Counted from the first letter of the stretch, positions 5,623-13,516 are shown. The stretch is DNA of 13,805 nt from Deltaproteobacteria bacterium RBG_13_49_15 (GCA_001797695.1 MGQD01000006.1:36827-50631), one strand, 5' to 3'. Numbers and translations are program-made. Notes: a model not told the origin generated them from the letters alone.

Positions 5623-7497
5623 ATGCCGACAGCGACTTATTGGGCGGATAATTATGTTGAAAAGCGTCACAATGGCCGTGACGCCATCCGTATGATCCGA
5701 CCGGGGCAAAGGGTTTTTATCGGGTCCTCCTGCGGGGAGCCGCAGCACTTGGTGCGGATACTTGCCGAGGAGTGTTCGAGGTTTTCAGATGTCGAAATCG
5801 TCAGGCTTCTCGCCATGGAAAAAACTCCTTTGACTCTCATCGCCAATAAGGACGCCAAGCACAGTTTAAATATCCGCTCTTTTTATCTGGGATCAGCCAA
5901 GGCGAGCGGGATTGAAAGGAACAAGCGGTTTGTCACTCCGATCAATCTCTCCGCAATCCCCAGGCTTTTTAAAACCCGGAAATTGCCGGTTCATGTCGCA
6001 CTGATCCAATTGTCCCCCCCAGACGACTTCGGCTGGATGAGTTTAGGTGTATCGGTGGACATCACCCTCGCCGCCGCTCTTTCAGCCGACATGGTCATTG
6101 CCCAGGTGAACTCCAGAATGCCCAGAGTTCTTGGCCGCAGTTTCATCCATGTCAATGATGTGGACATCATCGTTGAATACGATGAACCCCTACTCACCAT
6201 AAGCGATAAACCGGAGCTTGAAACTGCCAATATGATAGGGAAACAGGTGGCCCGGCTTGTCGATGACGGATCCACCATCCAGATCAGCCTTGGTGCGACC
6301 CACCAGGCGACACTGTTGGGGCTTGCCGAAAAAAACGATCTCGGCGTTCATACTCAGTACGTCACCGACGACATTCTTCACCTCGTCTCCATGGGGGTCA
6401 TCACCAACCGAAAAAAAGGATTCAACGACGGAAAACTGGTTGCCAGCAATGCCATTGGGACGGAGAACCTGTATGAATTTATAAACGACAACCCCTCCAT
6501 CGAATTCCACCCGTCAGATTATGTCAATGATCCTGCCGTTATTGCTCGCCACGATAAAATGGTCTCGATGAATGTGGCGATGGCCATGGATCTCACCGGA
6601 CAGGTGGCGGCAGACGCCCTTCCCTATAATTTTTTTTCAGGGGTCACAGGGATGCTCGATTTCGTGAGGGGGGCCGCCATGGCGGAAAACGGCAAATCCA
6701 TCCTCATGCTGACCTCTACGTCTCGAGATGGAAAGAAAAGCCGTATCGTACCGATGCTTGGCGATACGGCCATCGTGGTTCCCAGGGGGGATGTTCATTA
6801 CGTTATCACCGAATACGGCGCCGTCAACCTTTTCGGAAAAAACCTTCAGGAGCGGGCGTTGGCGATGATCAGTATCGCGCATCCCAATTTCCGGGATGAG
6901 CTTTTTAATGAAGCCAAAAAGACGGGACTTCTGGATAAGGCGCGCAAACGGACTGATCTGATGCTTGGCATCTACCCGTTTAAACTGGAAGAAATCCACA
7001 CCTTCAACAATCAAACGGTCGTCATCCGGCCTGCTAAACCGGTGGATGCGAGGCGGATCCAGGAGCACTTTTACACCCTTGAAAAAAACGATGTGATATC
7101 CCGCTTTTTCCATGAAAAATCATCGTTTGTTCATGAAGAAATGGAAGGGATTGCGCAGATTGACTATATCAAGGATCTGACACTCCTGGCAGTGGTAGGA
7201 GAGTTCGGATTTGGAAAGGTTGTCGGGATTGGAGAATATCTTCTTGATCCGGCAAAAAATATCGCTGAAGTGGCCTTCTCGGTGAGCAAGGAATTTCAGG
7301 GAAAAGGAATAGGAAAAATTTTTATCTTAAAACTGGCAGAAGCCGCACGCAATAACGGCATATCCGGATTCGAGGCCTATACCTCCCCCAACAATCAAGG
7401 GATGATTAAACTTTTCAAAACCTTGCCTTATAAAACCCGCACCTCATACGACGGCAACGCCTTAATCCTAACCTGCCGATTTGATGAACCCCGGTAA
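5623..7497 (+). CDS. acetyl-CoA hydrolase/transferase-family protein fused to a GNAT acetyltransferase domain
   Basis: A 624-residue two-domain protein. Residues about 10-435 are the acetyl-CoA hydrolase/transferase (class I CoA-transferase-like) fold: SPPDDFGWMSLGVSVD (131-146), the oxyanion-side GATHQATL (224-231), VITNRKKGFNDGKLVAS (259-275), HPSDYVNDP (296-304), GVTGMLDFVRGAAM (340-353) and DVHYVITEYGAVNL (390-403). Residues about 465-620 are a GNAT domain with the acetyl-CoA loop Q559-G-K-G-I-G564. In relatives that transfer CoA, a Glu is expected in an HTEM-like motif; here it is H243-T-Q245-Y (codon CAG, 6355-6357). Classical thioester-to-Glu catalysis is therefore doubtful. Possible roles are acetate/acetyl-CoA exchange, CoA-ester sensing, or protein acetylation. 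The ATG at 5623 has only a weak ribosome site. The gene runs directly into the RACo-type gene, 55 bases on, so they are likely co-transcribed. Confidence 0.9.
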   Translation: MPTATYWADNYVEKRHNGRDAIRMIRPGQRVFIGSSCGEPQHLVRILAEECSRFSDVEIVRLLAMEKTPLTLIANKDAKHSLNIRSFYLGSAKASGIERNKRFVTPINLSAIPRLFKTRKLPVHVALIQLSPPDDFGWMSLGVSVDITLAAALSADMVIAQVNSRMPRVLGRSFIHVNDVDIIVEYDEPLLTISDKPELETANMIGKQVARLVDDGSTIQISLGATHQATLLGLAEKNDLGVHTQYVTDDILHLVSMGVITNRKKGFNDGKLVASNAIGTENLYEFINDNPSIEFHPSDYVNDPAVIARHDKMVSMNVAMAMDLTGQVAADALPYNFFSGVTGMLDFVRGAAMAENGKSILMLTSTSRDGKKSRIVPMLGDTAIVVPRGDVHYVITEYGAVNLFGKNLQERALAMISIAHPNFRDELFNEAKKTGLLDKARKRTDLMLGIYPFKLEEIHTFNNQTVVIRPAKPVDARRIQEHFYTLEKNDVISRFFHEKSSFVHEEMEGIAQIDYIKDLTLLAVVGEFGFGKVVGIGEYLLDPAKNIAEVAFSVSKEFQGKGIGKIFILKLAEAARNNGISGFEAYTSPNNQGMIKLFKTLPYKTRTSYDGNALILTCRFDEPR

Positions 7498-7539
7498 CGG
7501 ATCCGTTTTGAACATACCCTCCAAAGCGCCAATCGATCG

Positions 7540-7545
7540 AAAAGG
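7540..7545 (+). promoter_or_regulatory. ribosome binding site deciding the acsV-type start
   Basis: AAAAGG seven bases ahead of the ATG at 7553. It favours this start over the upstream TTG/ATG pair at 7481-7486, which overlaps the end of the transferase gene. Confidence 0.55.
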
Positions 7546-7552
7546 TACTCAG

Positions 7553-9523
7553 ATGAAGACATATAAAATCCTATTTCTCCCTCATCAAAAAGAAATTGAA
7601 GTCCAAGACAAAACCGTTCTTATCCGTGCAGCCATGGAAGCAGGCGTTCATATCAATGCATCATGCGGCGGGGAAGGCGTTTGCGGCAAATGCCGAGTCA
7701 TTATAGAACAAGGACAGGTTGAAGGCGGTCTATCCGAAAAACTGAGCCGGGAGGATATCGAAAAAGGGTACCGTCAGGCCTGCCAGGCACGCATTGTAAG
7801 CGACCTGGTGGTGCGGATTCCGGTAGAGTCGGCCATCGACTCGACCATTCTCAATCTTCAAAGCGCCCCCAGAAAGGCCGCCGGAATCCAGGAAATGAAT
7901 TTCAACGAACTGAAAGAAAAAGGCCTCTTTGTTCCTCCTGTGGAAAAGAGATACCTGGAAATCCCGGAACCATCCGCCCAGGACAATCTCCCGGACATCA
8001 CGAGATTGATCGGTTTTTTAAAACTTAACCATGACGAGCATCGGCTTGAAGTGGACCTGTCGGTTATCAGAAAAATTCCGGATGTCTTAAGAAAAAACCG
8101 GTTCAAAGTGACCGCCACCTTAGCCCGTCCGGTTCGCAAAACGGACGGAAGGACCCGCATCATCAATATTCAACCGGGGGATACTACGGACCGCAACTTT
8201 GCCATCGCCATGGATATCGGAACAACGACGATATACGGGCAGTTGATCGATCTTAAAAGCGGCAAAGTTCTCTCCCAGTACGGTGATTTCAACGGTCAGA
8301 TCAGCTATGGCGATGACGTGATCAGCCGGATTGTGTATGCTGAAAAGCCGGGAGGATTGGAAATCCTTCAGCAAGTGGTGATCGGAACCATCAACAAAGT
8401 GATTCAAAAAATCATTCAGCGTGCCGGTATCGATCCGGATGAGATATCCACGATTACCCTGGCCGGTAACACCACGATGACCCAATTGATGCTCAAAATC
8501 AATCCGCGGCATATCCGTCGGTCGCCTTATGTGCCGGCTTCAACTCTGTTTCCGCCTATCAAAGCGGCCGAGCTTGGAATTGAACTGGGAGATCACGTAG
8601 CCGCACTTGTTTATCCTGCCGTATCAAGCTATGTGGGAGGAGATATTGTCGCAGGCGTCATGGGATCCGGAATGTACCGATCCGAGGTGCTGACCCTCTA
8701 TATCGACATCGGGACCAATGCAGAAATTGTCATCGGAAACAGAGACTGGCTGGCCTGCGCCGCCTGTTCGGCCGGACCGGCGTTCGAAGGTGGAGGGGTG
8801 CAGTTCGGCATGCGGGCCACAAGAGGGGCCATCGAAGATTTTTCCGTTGATCCTGTCACCATAGAGCCCATGATCATCACCATCGGAAACGTAAGACCGA
8901 AAGGGATATGCGGTTCGGGGCTCATTTCCATGGTTGCCACCCTTTTTGAAATGGGGATCATCAACAATGCCGGTAAGTTCAACCCGGATCTGAATACCTC
9001 AAGGATTCGAAGAAACGACAATTTTTACGAGTATGTCCTGGCATGGAAAGAAGAGACTCAAATTGACCGGGATGTCGTTTTAACCGAGCCGGATATTGAT
9101 AACCTGATCCGCGCCAAAGGAGCCATTTACAGCGGATGCAGGACTCTGCTTGAAGAAGTCGGTTTGAACGTAGCCGACATCGAGCGGATTTTTTTAGCAG
9201 GGGGTTTCGGAAGCTATGTGGACCTGGAGAAAGCCATGACCATCGGCTTGCTTCCTGAAATAGACCCGGATAAAGTCATATACATTGGAAACGGCTCGCT
9301 CATGGGCGCCAAAATGAGCGCCCTCACCAACCGGATTCGGAGGGATGTCGTGGAGGTAACCAAAAAAATGACGAACTTTGAGCTTTCTGAAACCCCCTCG
9401 TATATGGACCATTATGTGGCTGCATTGTTCCTTCCCCATACGGATATCGAGCAATTTCCAAAGCTGAAAGCCCGCCTTGAAGGCCGAAAACGTCTGAACA
9501 AAAAAACCGTATCAAAAAATTAA
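7553..9523 (+). CDS. acsV: RACo/AcsV-type corrinoid protein reductive activator ([2Fe-2S] ferredoxin + ASKHA ATPase, DUF4445)
   Basis: A 656-residue protein from the ATG at 7553. Residues 1-95 are a plant-type [2Fe-2S] ferredoxin with C38-x5-C44-x2-C47 and C77. A linker and middle domain follow (about 100-210), then an actin/Hsp70-like (ASKHA) ATPase domain: phosphate loop 1 D221-IGTTT, TLAGNTTMTQLML (302-314), loop 2 D385-IGTNAE, ACAACSAGPAFEGGG (401-415), and the adenosine motif LAGGFGSY (548-555). This layout is that of RACo, which uses ATP to drive electron transfer to Co(II) and rescue inactive corrinoid Fe-S protein. The partner here is very likely the corrinoid protein whose small subunit gene, cdhD, starts 277 bases downstream. 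RACo-like proteins also activate methyltransferase corrinoid proteins, so the exact partner is inferred from position. It follows the transferase gene closely. Confidence 0.9.
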   Translation: MKTYKILFLPHQKEIEVQDKTVLIRAAMEAGVHINASCGGEGVCGKCRVIIEQGQVEGGLSEKLSREDIEKGYRQACQARIVSDLVVRIPVESAIDSTILNLQSAPRKAAGIQEMNFNELKEKGLFVPPVEKRYLEIPEPSAQDNLPDITRLIGFLKLNHDEHRLEVDLSVIRKIPDVLRKNRFKVTATLARPVRKTDGRTRIINIQPGDTTDRNFAIAMDIGTTTIYGQLIDLKSGKVLSQYGDFNGQISYGDDVISRIVYAEKPGGLEILQQVVIGTINKVIQKIIQRAGIDPDEISTITLAGNTTMTQLMLKINPRHIRRSPYVPASTLFPPIKAAELGIELGDHVAALVYPAVSSYVGGDIVAGVMGSGMYRSEVLTLYIDIGTNAEIVIGNRDWLACAACSAGPAFEGGGVQFGMRATRGAIEDFSVDPVTIEPMIITIGNVRPKGICGSGLISMVATLFEMGIINNAGKFNPDLNTSRIRRNDNFYEYVLAWKEETQIDRDVVLTEPDIDNLIRAKGAIYSGCRTLLEEVGLNVADIERIFLAGGFGSYVDLEKAMTIGLLPEIDPDKVIYIGNGSLMGAKMSALTNRIRRDVVEVTKKMTNFELSETPSYMDHYVAALFLPHTDIEQFPKLKARLEGRKRLNKKTVSKN

Positions 9524-9547
9524 TTTTCGATTAATTTATTTCACCTG

Positions 9548-9574
9548 TTGACAACCTAACTATCAGCTTATAAA
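9548..9574 (+). promoter_or_regulatory. candidate sigma-70 promoter for the cdhD-CODH-acsB operon
   Basis: TTGACA (9548-9553) and TATAAA (9569-9574), both consensus-like, with a 15-base spacer, somewhat short of the usual 17. Transcription would start about 210-220 bases ahead of cdhD, leaving a long leader. Confidence 0.45.
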
Positions 9575-9627
9575 AGATATTTTTTGTATCAAAATTTTTT
9601 CATCGGCATAAGGTGAGATCGATACAG

Positions 9628-9642
9628 CCGCTTCTTCAGCGG
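9628..9642 (+). other. small hairpin in the cdhD leader
   Basis: CCGCT and AGCGG pair across the loop TCTTC, followed by TTTAAT. It is too weak for a convincing terminator; it may be a leader structure downstream of the candidate promoter. Confidence 0.3.
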
Positions 9643-9789
9643 TTTAATCATAATCTTTTCGGTATGTTATTGCGAATTCATTTTGATATCAGAAAATTAA
9701 TAATGGAAAGGAGGAGAATCAAAGCATCATCAGGATAGGGAATATGGTTGTCTTTTTTTTATCAACTCTAAACTTCTATATTTGGAATT

Positions 9790-9795
9790 AGGAGG
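9790..9795 (+). promoter_or_regulatory. ribosome binding site fixing a TTG start for cdhD
   Basis: AGGAGG five bases ahead of the TTG at 9801. There is no ATG in frame at the expected N-terminus of the family, so the strong site decides a TTG start. Confidence 0.7.
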
Positions 9796-9800
9796 GAACA

Positions 9801-11345
9801 TTGGGCTTTCAATTTTACAAAGAAAATTACACCGGCAAAATCAAAGAGATCACTATTGGAAAAGGAACCAAGTCGGTGAAAGTCGGGGGGCAGAGCTGCT
9901 ACCCCTTCTATCAGTTTGAAGGTGACATGCCCAATAGGCCCAAAATTGCAATGGAGGTCTGGGACATGGAACCGGAAGACTGGCCGGAATCCGCGCTGGT
10001 CCACTTCAAAGATGTCGTCTCGGATCCGGCAGCCTGGGCAAAAAAATGTGTCAAAAACTTCGGGGCTGAATTAATCGTTCTTCAGCTTAAAAGCATCGAT
10101 CCGAACGGAAAAAATGCAGGCGCCGAAGAAACAGCGGCTGTGGTTAAAAAGGTCAGCGAGGCGGTCGATGTGCCTTTAGTCGTCTGGGGATGTGCCAACC
10201 CCCAAAAGGACGATGAGGTTTTTAAAAGGATCGCCGAGGTTTGCCAGGGGAAAAACCTGACGATCGGACCTGTCGAAGATAAGAACCACAAAGGAATCGG
10301 TGCATCAGCCATGGCTTATGGTCATACAGTGATTTCATCCTCACCCATTGATGTCAATTTGGCCAAACAAATCAACATCCTTCTTGAAAACCTGGGCGTG
10401 CCCAAAGAAAAAGTGATCATCGACCCCACAACCGGCGGTTTGGGGTATGGCCTGGAGTATTCCTATAGCGTTATGGAACGTATCCGAATGGCCGCTCTGA
10501 ATCAGGGTGATGATAAGTTGCAATTTCCCATCATCAACAACCTTGGGAATGAGGTTTGGAAATGTAAAGAGGCAAAAGAAACAGCCGAAGCGGCGCCCAC
10601 GCTGGGCGACCCTGAAAAACGGGGAATATTAATGGAAGCCATTGGAGCGGTCAGCTACCTCATGGCCGGATCCGACATATTGATCATGAGACATCCGGAA
10701 GCGATTCGCATGGTCAAGGCATTTGTAGAGCTTCTCATCAATGGAGGAGATATTAGCGGCGTTACGGGTATCAATAAAAAGCTTCCAACAGTCGATTTCG
10801 ACTATGCCTCGATGGCTCCGAAACCGAATCTGACGATTGAAGAGGAGAAAGGGAAAAAGCCGGAAGTCGTTGAGAAAAAAGCCGAGCCAAAAGCCGCGGC
10901 TGCACCAAAACCAGTCCCGAAAAAAGAGGAGCCAAAACCCAAAGTGACGGTCGTTGATGAAGCCAAGGCCAAAGTCTCTGCGGAAGCCGAAGTCAAAGCC
11001 AAGGCTGAGGCAGAAGCAAAGGCCAAAGCGGAAGTCGAGACTAAAGCCAAGGCCGAAGCCGAGGCCAGGGCTAAAGCAGCGGCGGATAAAAAAGCCAGGG
11101 GAGATGCTGAAGCCAAAGCCAAGGCCGAAGCCGAGGCCAAGGCAAAAGCAGATGCTGAAGCCAAAGCCAAGGCTGAAGCCGAGGCCGAGATCCGGTTAAA
11201 ACGCGCCAAAGAAAGAGAGGAACTGACAGCACAAAGAGCAATCGCGCATAAGGAAAAAGTAGCGATGACGCCGGCTGCCCAACAACTGTCCATGACAGAT
11301 AAAATGATCGACAGACTGAATCGAATACATAGAAGAGTTGCCTAA
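9801..11345 (+). CDS. cdhD: corrinoid/iron-sulfur protein small subunit (CODH/ACS delta subunit) with long Ala/Lys/Glu-rich tail
   Basis: The small (delta) subunit of the corrinoid Fe-S protein that carries the methyl group between methyltetrahydrofolate and acetyl-CoA synthase. Residues 1 to about 338 are the TIM-barrel core: VGGQSCYPFYQFEG (28-41), NRPKIAMEVWD (45-55), WAKKCVKNFGAELIVLQLKS (79-98), VVWGCANPQKDDEV (127-140), VIIDPTTGGLGYGLEYSY (205-222) and GSDILIMRHPEA (290-301). The family usually ends about here, at 310-330 residues. This one goes on to 514: a Pro/Lys-rich linker (about 339-385), a highly charged Ala/Lys/Glu repeat (386-475, including two 16-residue units starting at D435 and D451), and a basic C-terminal helix ending RLNRIHRRVA. 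The tail is in frame and uninterrupted. The start is TTG with AGGAGG. The cobamide-binding large subunit gene is not in the window. Confidence 0.93.
   Translation: MGFQFYKENYTGKIKEITIGKGTKSVKVGGQSCYPFYQFEGDMPNRPKIAMEVWDMEPEDWPESALVHFKDVVSDPAAWAKKCVKNFGAELIVLQLKSIDPNGKNAGAEETAAVVKKVSEAVDVPLVVWGCANPQKDDEVFKRIAEVCQGKNLTIGPVEDKNHKGIGASAMAYGHTVISSSPIDVNLAKQINILLENLGVPKEKVIIDPTTGGLGYGLEYSYSVMERIRMAALNQGDDKLQFPIINNLGNEVWKCKEAKETAEAAPTLGDPEKRGILMEAIGAVSYLMAGSDILIMRHPEAIRMVKAFVELLINGGDISGVTGINKKLPTVDFDYASMAPKPNLTIEEEKGKKPEVVEKKAEPKAAAAPKPVPKKEEPKPKVTVVDEAKAKVSAEAEVKAKAEAEAKAKAEVETKAKAEAEARAKAAADKKARGDAEAKAKAEAEAKAKADAEAKAKAEAEAEIRLKRAKEREELTAQRAIAHKEKVAMTPAAQQLSMTDKMIDRLNRIHRRVA
11043..11186 (+). repeat. 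degenerate in-gene tandem repeats coding the CdhD tail
   Basis: A 36-base unit at 11103-11138 recurs at 11151-11186 with one change (48-base, 16-codon period). A 25-base piece of it is also found exactly at 11043-11067, 72 bases (24 codons) before its copy at 11115-11139. All shifts are multiples of three, so copy number can change without breaking the frame. Confidence 0.7.
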
Positions 11346-11376
11346 ACGATTTAATCAACTCCATAAAACTAATTTG

Positions 11377-11393
11377 AATGCCGAAAGGGCATT
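11377..11393 (+). other. intercistronic hairpin between cdhD and the CODH gene
   Basis: AATGCC and GGCATT pair perfectly (6 bp) over the loop GAAAG. It has no T-run, so it is not a terminator; it may affect stability or processing of the shared transcript. Confidence 0.35.
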
Positions 11394-11409
11394 GAGACAG
11401 CACAAATTG

Positions 11410-11415
11410 AGGAGG
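11410..11415 (+). promoter_or_regulatory. ribosome binding site of the CODH gene
   Basis: AGGAGG eight bases ahead of the ATG at 11424. Confidence 0.7.
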
Positions 11416-11423
11416 AACCTCTA

Positions 11424-13448
11424 ATGGCAGAAGAGATCAAAGAAAAAGTCAAGAAAGTGGCTGACCCGATTGAGGCATCCATTGACGCAGCTACCCAGCA
11501 GATGATTAAGCGGGCTCAGGCTCTCGGCATCGACACGGTATTCGACCGTGCCGCAGCCATGAAGCCGTGCAACATCGGAACCCAGGGGATCTGCTGCAAA
11601 AACTGCGCCATGGGTCCATGCCGTCTTCCGTTGACGAAAGATGTGGATCCGATGGACGACAAACGAAAAGGCCTTTGCGGAGCCACCGCTAATACAATTG
11701 CGGCCCGAAACTTCGCCCGGATGGTTGCAGCCGGCGCTGCAGCCCACTCAGACCATGGACGTTGTGTGGCCGAGGTCTTCATGTCGGTCGCCCGCAAGGA
11801 AACGCAAGACTATAAAATCAAGGATCCGGTTAAACTGCTATCCATAGCGCCTCATCTTAATGTGGCTACCAAAGTTGAAGTCGGCGGTGAGACAAAAGAT
11901 CGCGACATGGATGAGATCGCCCTGGAAGTGGCAGAAAAGGCTCTGGCCGAATGGGGCAAGCCTGAAGGCGAGCTTTTGTATCTTAAGCGAGCCCCTGAGT
12001 CGCTTTACGAAAAATGGAAAAAAAATGGCGTGCTGCCGCGAAACATTGACCGCGAGATCGTGGAGATCATGCACCGCACCCACATGGGTGTGGATCAGGA
12101 TTACAAGAATATCGTTAAACAATGTACCCGTGCATCCTTAGCCGATGGGTGGGGCGGATCGATGCTGGCAACCGACCTGCAGGATGTCATGTTCGGCACA
12201 CCATACCCATTGCAGAGCGAAGCCAACCTGGGAATCCTGAAAACAGACCATGTCAACATCGTCATTCATGGTCACGAACCTGTGCTGTCGGAAATGATCG
12301 TAGCTGCGGTCCAGACTAAGGAGATGGTCGACTACGCTAAATCCAAGGGAGCCAAAGGTATTCAACTGGGAGGCATCTGCTGCACAGCCAATGAAATTCT
12401 CCAGCGCCACGGTGTGCCCCTCTGCGGAACCTTCCTGCAGCAGGAATTGGCTATTATCACCGGCGCAGTGGACGCAATGGTGGTAGACATTCAATGCATC
12501 TTCCAAAACTTAGCCAACGTGGCCAAATGCTTCCACACCAAACTGATCACAACCCATCCCATTGCCCGGATGGAGCAGAATAACGTGATCCATATCGAAT
12601 TCGACGAGCATCATGCCATGGATGACGCCAAACGGATCGTCAAGATGGCCATCGACAATTTTCAAAACCGCAGCAAGGAGGTCATGATTCCCAAACAAAA
12701 AGCGGTTCAAATCGCCGGTTTTGGTGTTGAATCCATTGAATACCATTTGGGGGGGACCTTCCGAGGGACCTTCTATACGCTAAATGACAACATTATTAAC
12801 GGCCGAATCCGGGGTGTTGCCGGTGTCGTCGGTTGTAACAACGCCAGAACCCGACACAATGAAAGCCACATTACCATCGTAAAAGAACTAATTAAAAACG
12901 ATATCATCGTGTTGACCACCGGTTGCAATGGTATCGCCTGCGCCATGGAAGGGCTGCTCACTCCCGAGACTGCAGCAGTGTTCTGCGGTCCGGGGCTCAA
13001 GGAGGTCTGCGAGACCGTAGGCATCCCGCCGGTATTGCATTTAGGATCATGCGTCGACAACAGCCGGATCCTTCTGGCGGCTACTGAAGTAGTCAAAGCC
13101 GGCGGCCTTGGCAAAGATATTTCCGACCTGCCAGCAGCCGGAAGCGCACCTGAATGGATGAGCGAAAAAGCCATCAGCATCGGGCATTATTTTGTCAGCT
13201 CCGGCGTGTATACCGTTTTTGGCGTAACCTTCCCCACTTCAGGCGCACCCGTTTTCGAGAAGTATTTATTCGAAGATCTGGAAAAGATTTATGGCGGAAA
13301 GTGGGACTTCGAACCCGATCCCATCAAACATGCCAGAAAGATGATCGCCCACATCGATAAAAAACGCAAGGAGCTAGGCATCGACAAAGCCAGGGATCGC
13401 GTCTTATTGGATATGGCCGATCGTCAGAAGCTAGAAGCAACTGCTTAA
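11424..13448 (+). CDS. cooS: anaerobic Ni-Fe carbon monoxide dehydrogenase catalytic subunit (CODH of CODH/ACS)
   Basis: A 674-residue bacterial-type CODH that interconverts CO2 and CO on a Ni-Fe-S C-cluster; in this setting it feeds CO to, or takes it from, acetyl-CoA synthase (acsA is an equal name). Metal ligands by alignment from memory with Carboxydothermus CODH-II: D-cluster C49 and C57; B-cluster C58, C61, C66 and probably C85; C-cluster H284 (HGHEP), C320 (GGICCTANE), C358 (VDIQCIF), C471 (VVGCNN), C501 (TTGCNG) and C543 (HLGSCVDNSR). The interval C66-C85 is five residues longer, and C501-C543 eight shorter, than I recall for CODH-II. All ligands are present, so activity is expected. 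Length fits the CODH/ACS beta-type subunit. It follows cdhD by 78 bases with AGGAGG at 11410-11415, and precedes acsB, which argues for an ACS-linked rather than a purely respiratory CODH. Confidence 0.97.
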   Translation: MAEEIKEKVKKVADPIEASIDAATQQMIKRAQALGIDTVFDRAAAMKPCNIGTQGICCKNCAMGPCRLPLTKDVDPMDDKRKGLCGATANTIAARNFARMVAAGAAAHSDHGRCVAEVFMSVARKETQDYKIKDPVKLLSIAPHLNVATKVEVGGETKDRDMDEIALEVAEKALAEWGKPEGELLYLKRAPESLYEKWKKNGVLPRNIDREIVEIMHRTHMGVDQDYKNIVKQCTRASLADGWGGSMLATDLQDVMFGTPYPLQSEANLGILKTDHVNIVIHGHEPVLSEMIVAAVQTKEMVDYAKSKGAKGIQLGGICCTANEILQRHGVPLCGTFLQQELAIITGAVDAMVVDIQCIFQNLANVAKCFHTKLITTHPIARMEQNNVIHIEFDEHHAMDDAKRIVKMAIDNFQNRSKEVMIPKQKAVQIAGFGVESIEYHLGGTFRGTFYTLNDNIINGRIRGVAGVVGCNNARTRHNESHITIVKELIKNDIIVLTTGCNGIACAMEGLLTPETAAVFCGPGLKEVCETVGIPPVLHLGSCVDNSRILLAATEVVKAGGLGKDISDLPAAGSAPEWMSEKAISIGHYFVSSGVYTVFGVTFPTSGAPVFEKYLFEDLEKIYGGKWDFEPDPIKHARKMIAHIDKKRKELGIDKARDRVLLDMADRQKLEATA

Positions 13449-13500
13449 CGATTTACGATAACTATAACGATGAGGTTTGAAAAGAACAGCATCCTCAACG

Positions 13501-13507
13501 AAGGAGG
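13501..13507 (+). promoter_or_regulatory. ribosome binding site of acsB
   Basis: AAGGAGG nine bases ahead of the ATG at 13517; the spacing is slightly long but the match is strong. Confidence 0.65.
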
Positions 13508-13516
13508 AAATAAAGC

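Larger units (their letters stand above)
9524..9800 (+). other. leader/spacer ahead of cdhD
   Basis: 277 AT-rich bases with no gene. It holds a sigma-70-like promoter (9548-9574), a small hairpin (9628-9642), a Shine-Dalgarno-like sequence with no usable start codon after it (9705-9716), and the real ribosome site of cdhD (9790-9795). The AT-rich imperfect inverted repeat just after the acsV stop (AATTAAT..ATTAATTT, about 9517-9538) could weakly terminate that transcript. Confidence 0.6.

Noticed and set aside
6637..7113. A 158-codon minus-strand open frame within the acyl-CoA transferase gene.
   Set aside because: It is antisense to conserved transferase sequence, with no ribosome site or recognisable motif.
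7481..7552. Upstream TTG/ATG start for the RACo-type protein, overlapping the transferase gene.
   Set aside because: The extra 24 residues are not ferredoxin-like, and AAAAGG stands at the right distance from the ATG at 7553.
9517..9538. AATTAAT/ATTAATTT inverted repeat after the acsV-type gene as a terminator.
   Set aside because: The stem is entirely A-T and short; too weak to call as an intrinsic terminator, so it is only mentioned in the spacer entry.
11043..11186. Regularly spaced short repeats that could suggest a CRISPR array.
   Set aside because: The repeats are codon-phased, inside an open frame, and have no unique spacers.
10802..11293. A 163-codon minus-strand frame rich in Ala, Ser and Leu, resembling a membrane or secreted protein.
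   Set aside because: It is the mirror of the Ala/Lys/Glu repeat (GCC/AAG codons read backward as GGC/CTT-like), so the composition is an artefact of the repeat.
12138..12506. A 122-codon minus-strand frame inside the CODH gene.
   Set aside because: It is antisense to C-cluster coding sequence and has no independent support.
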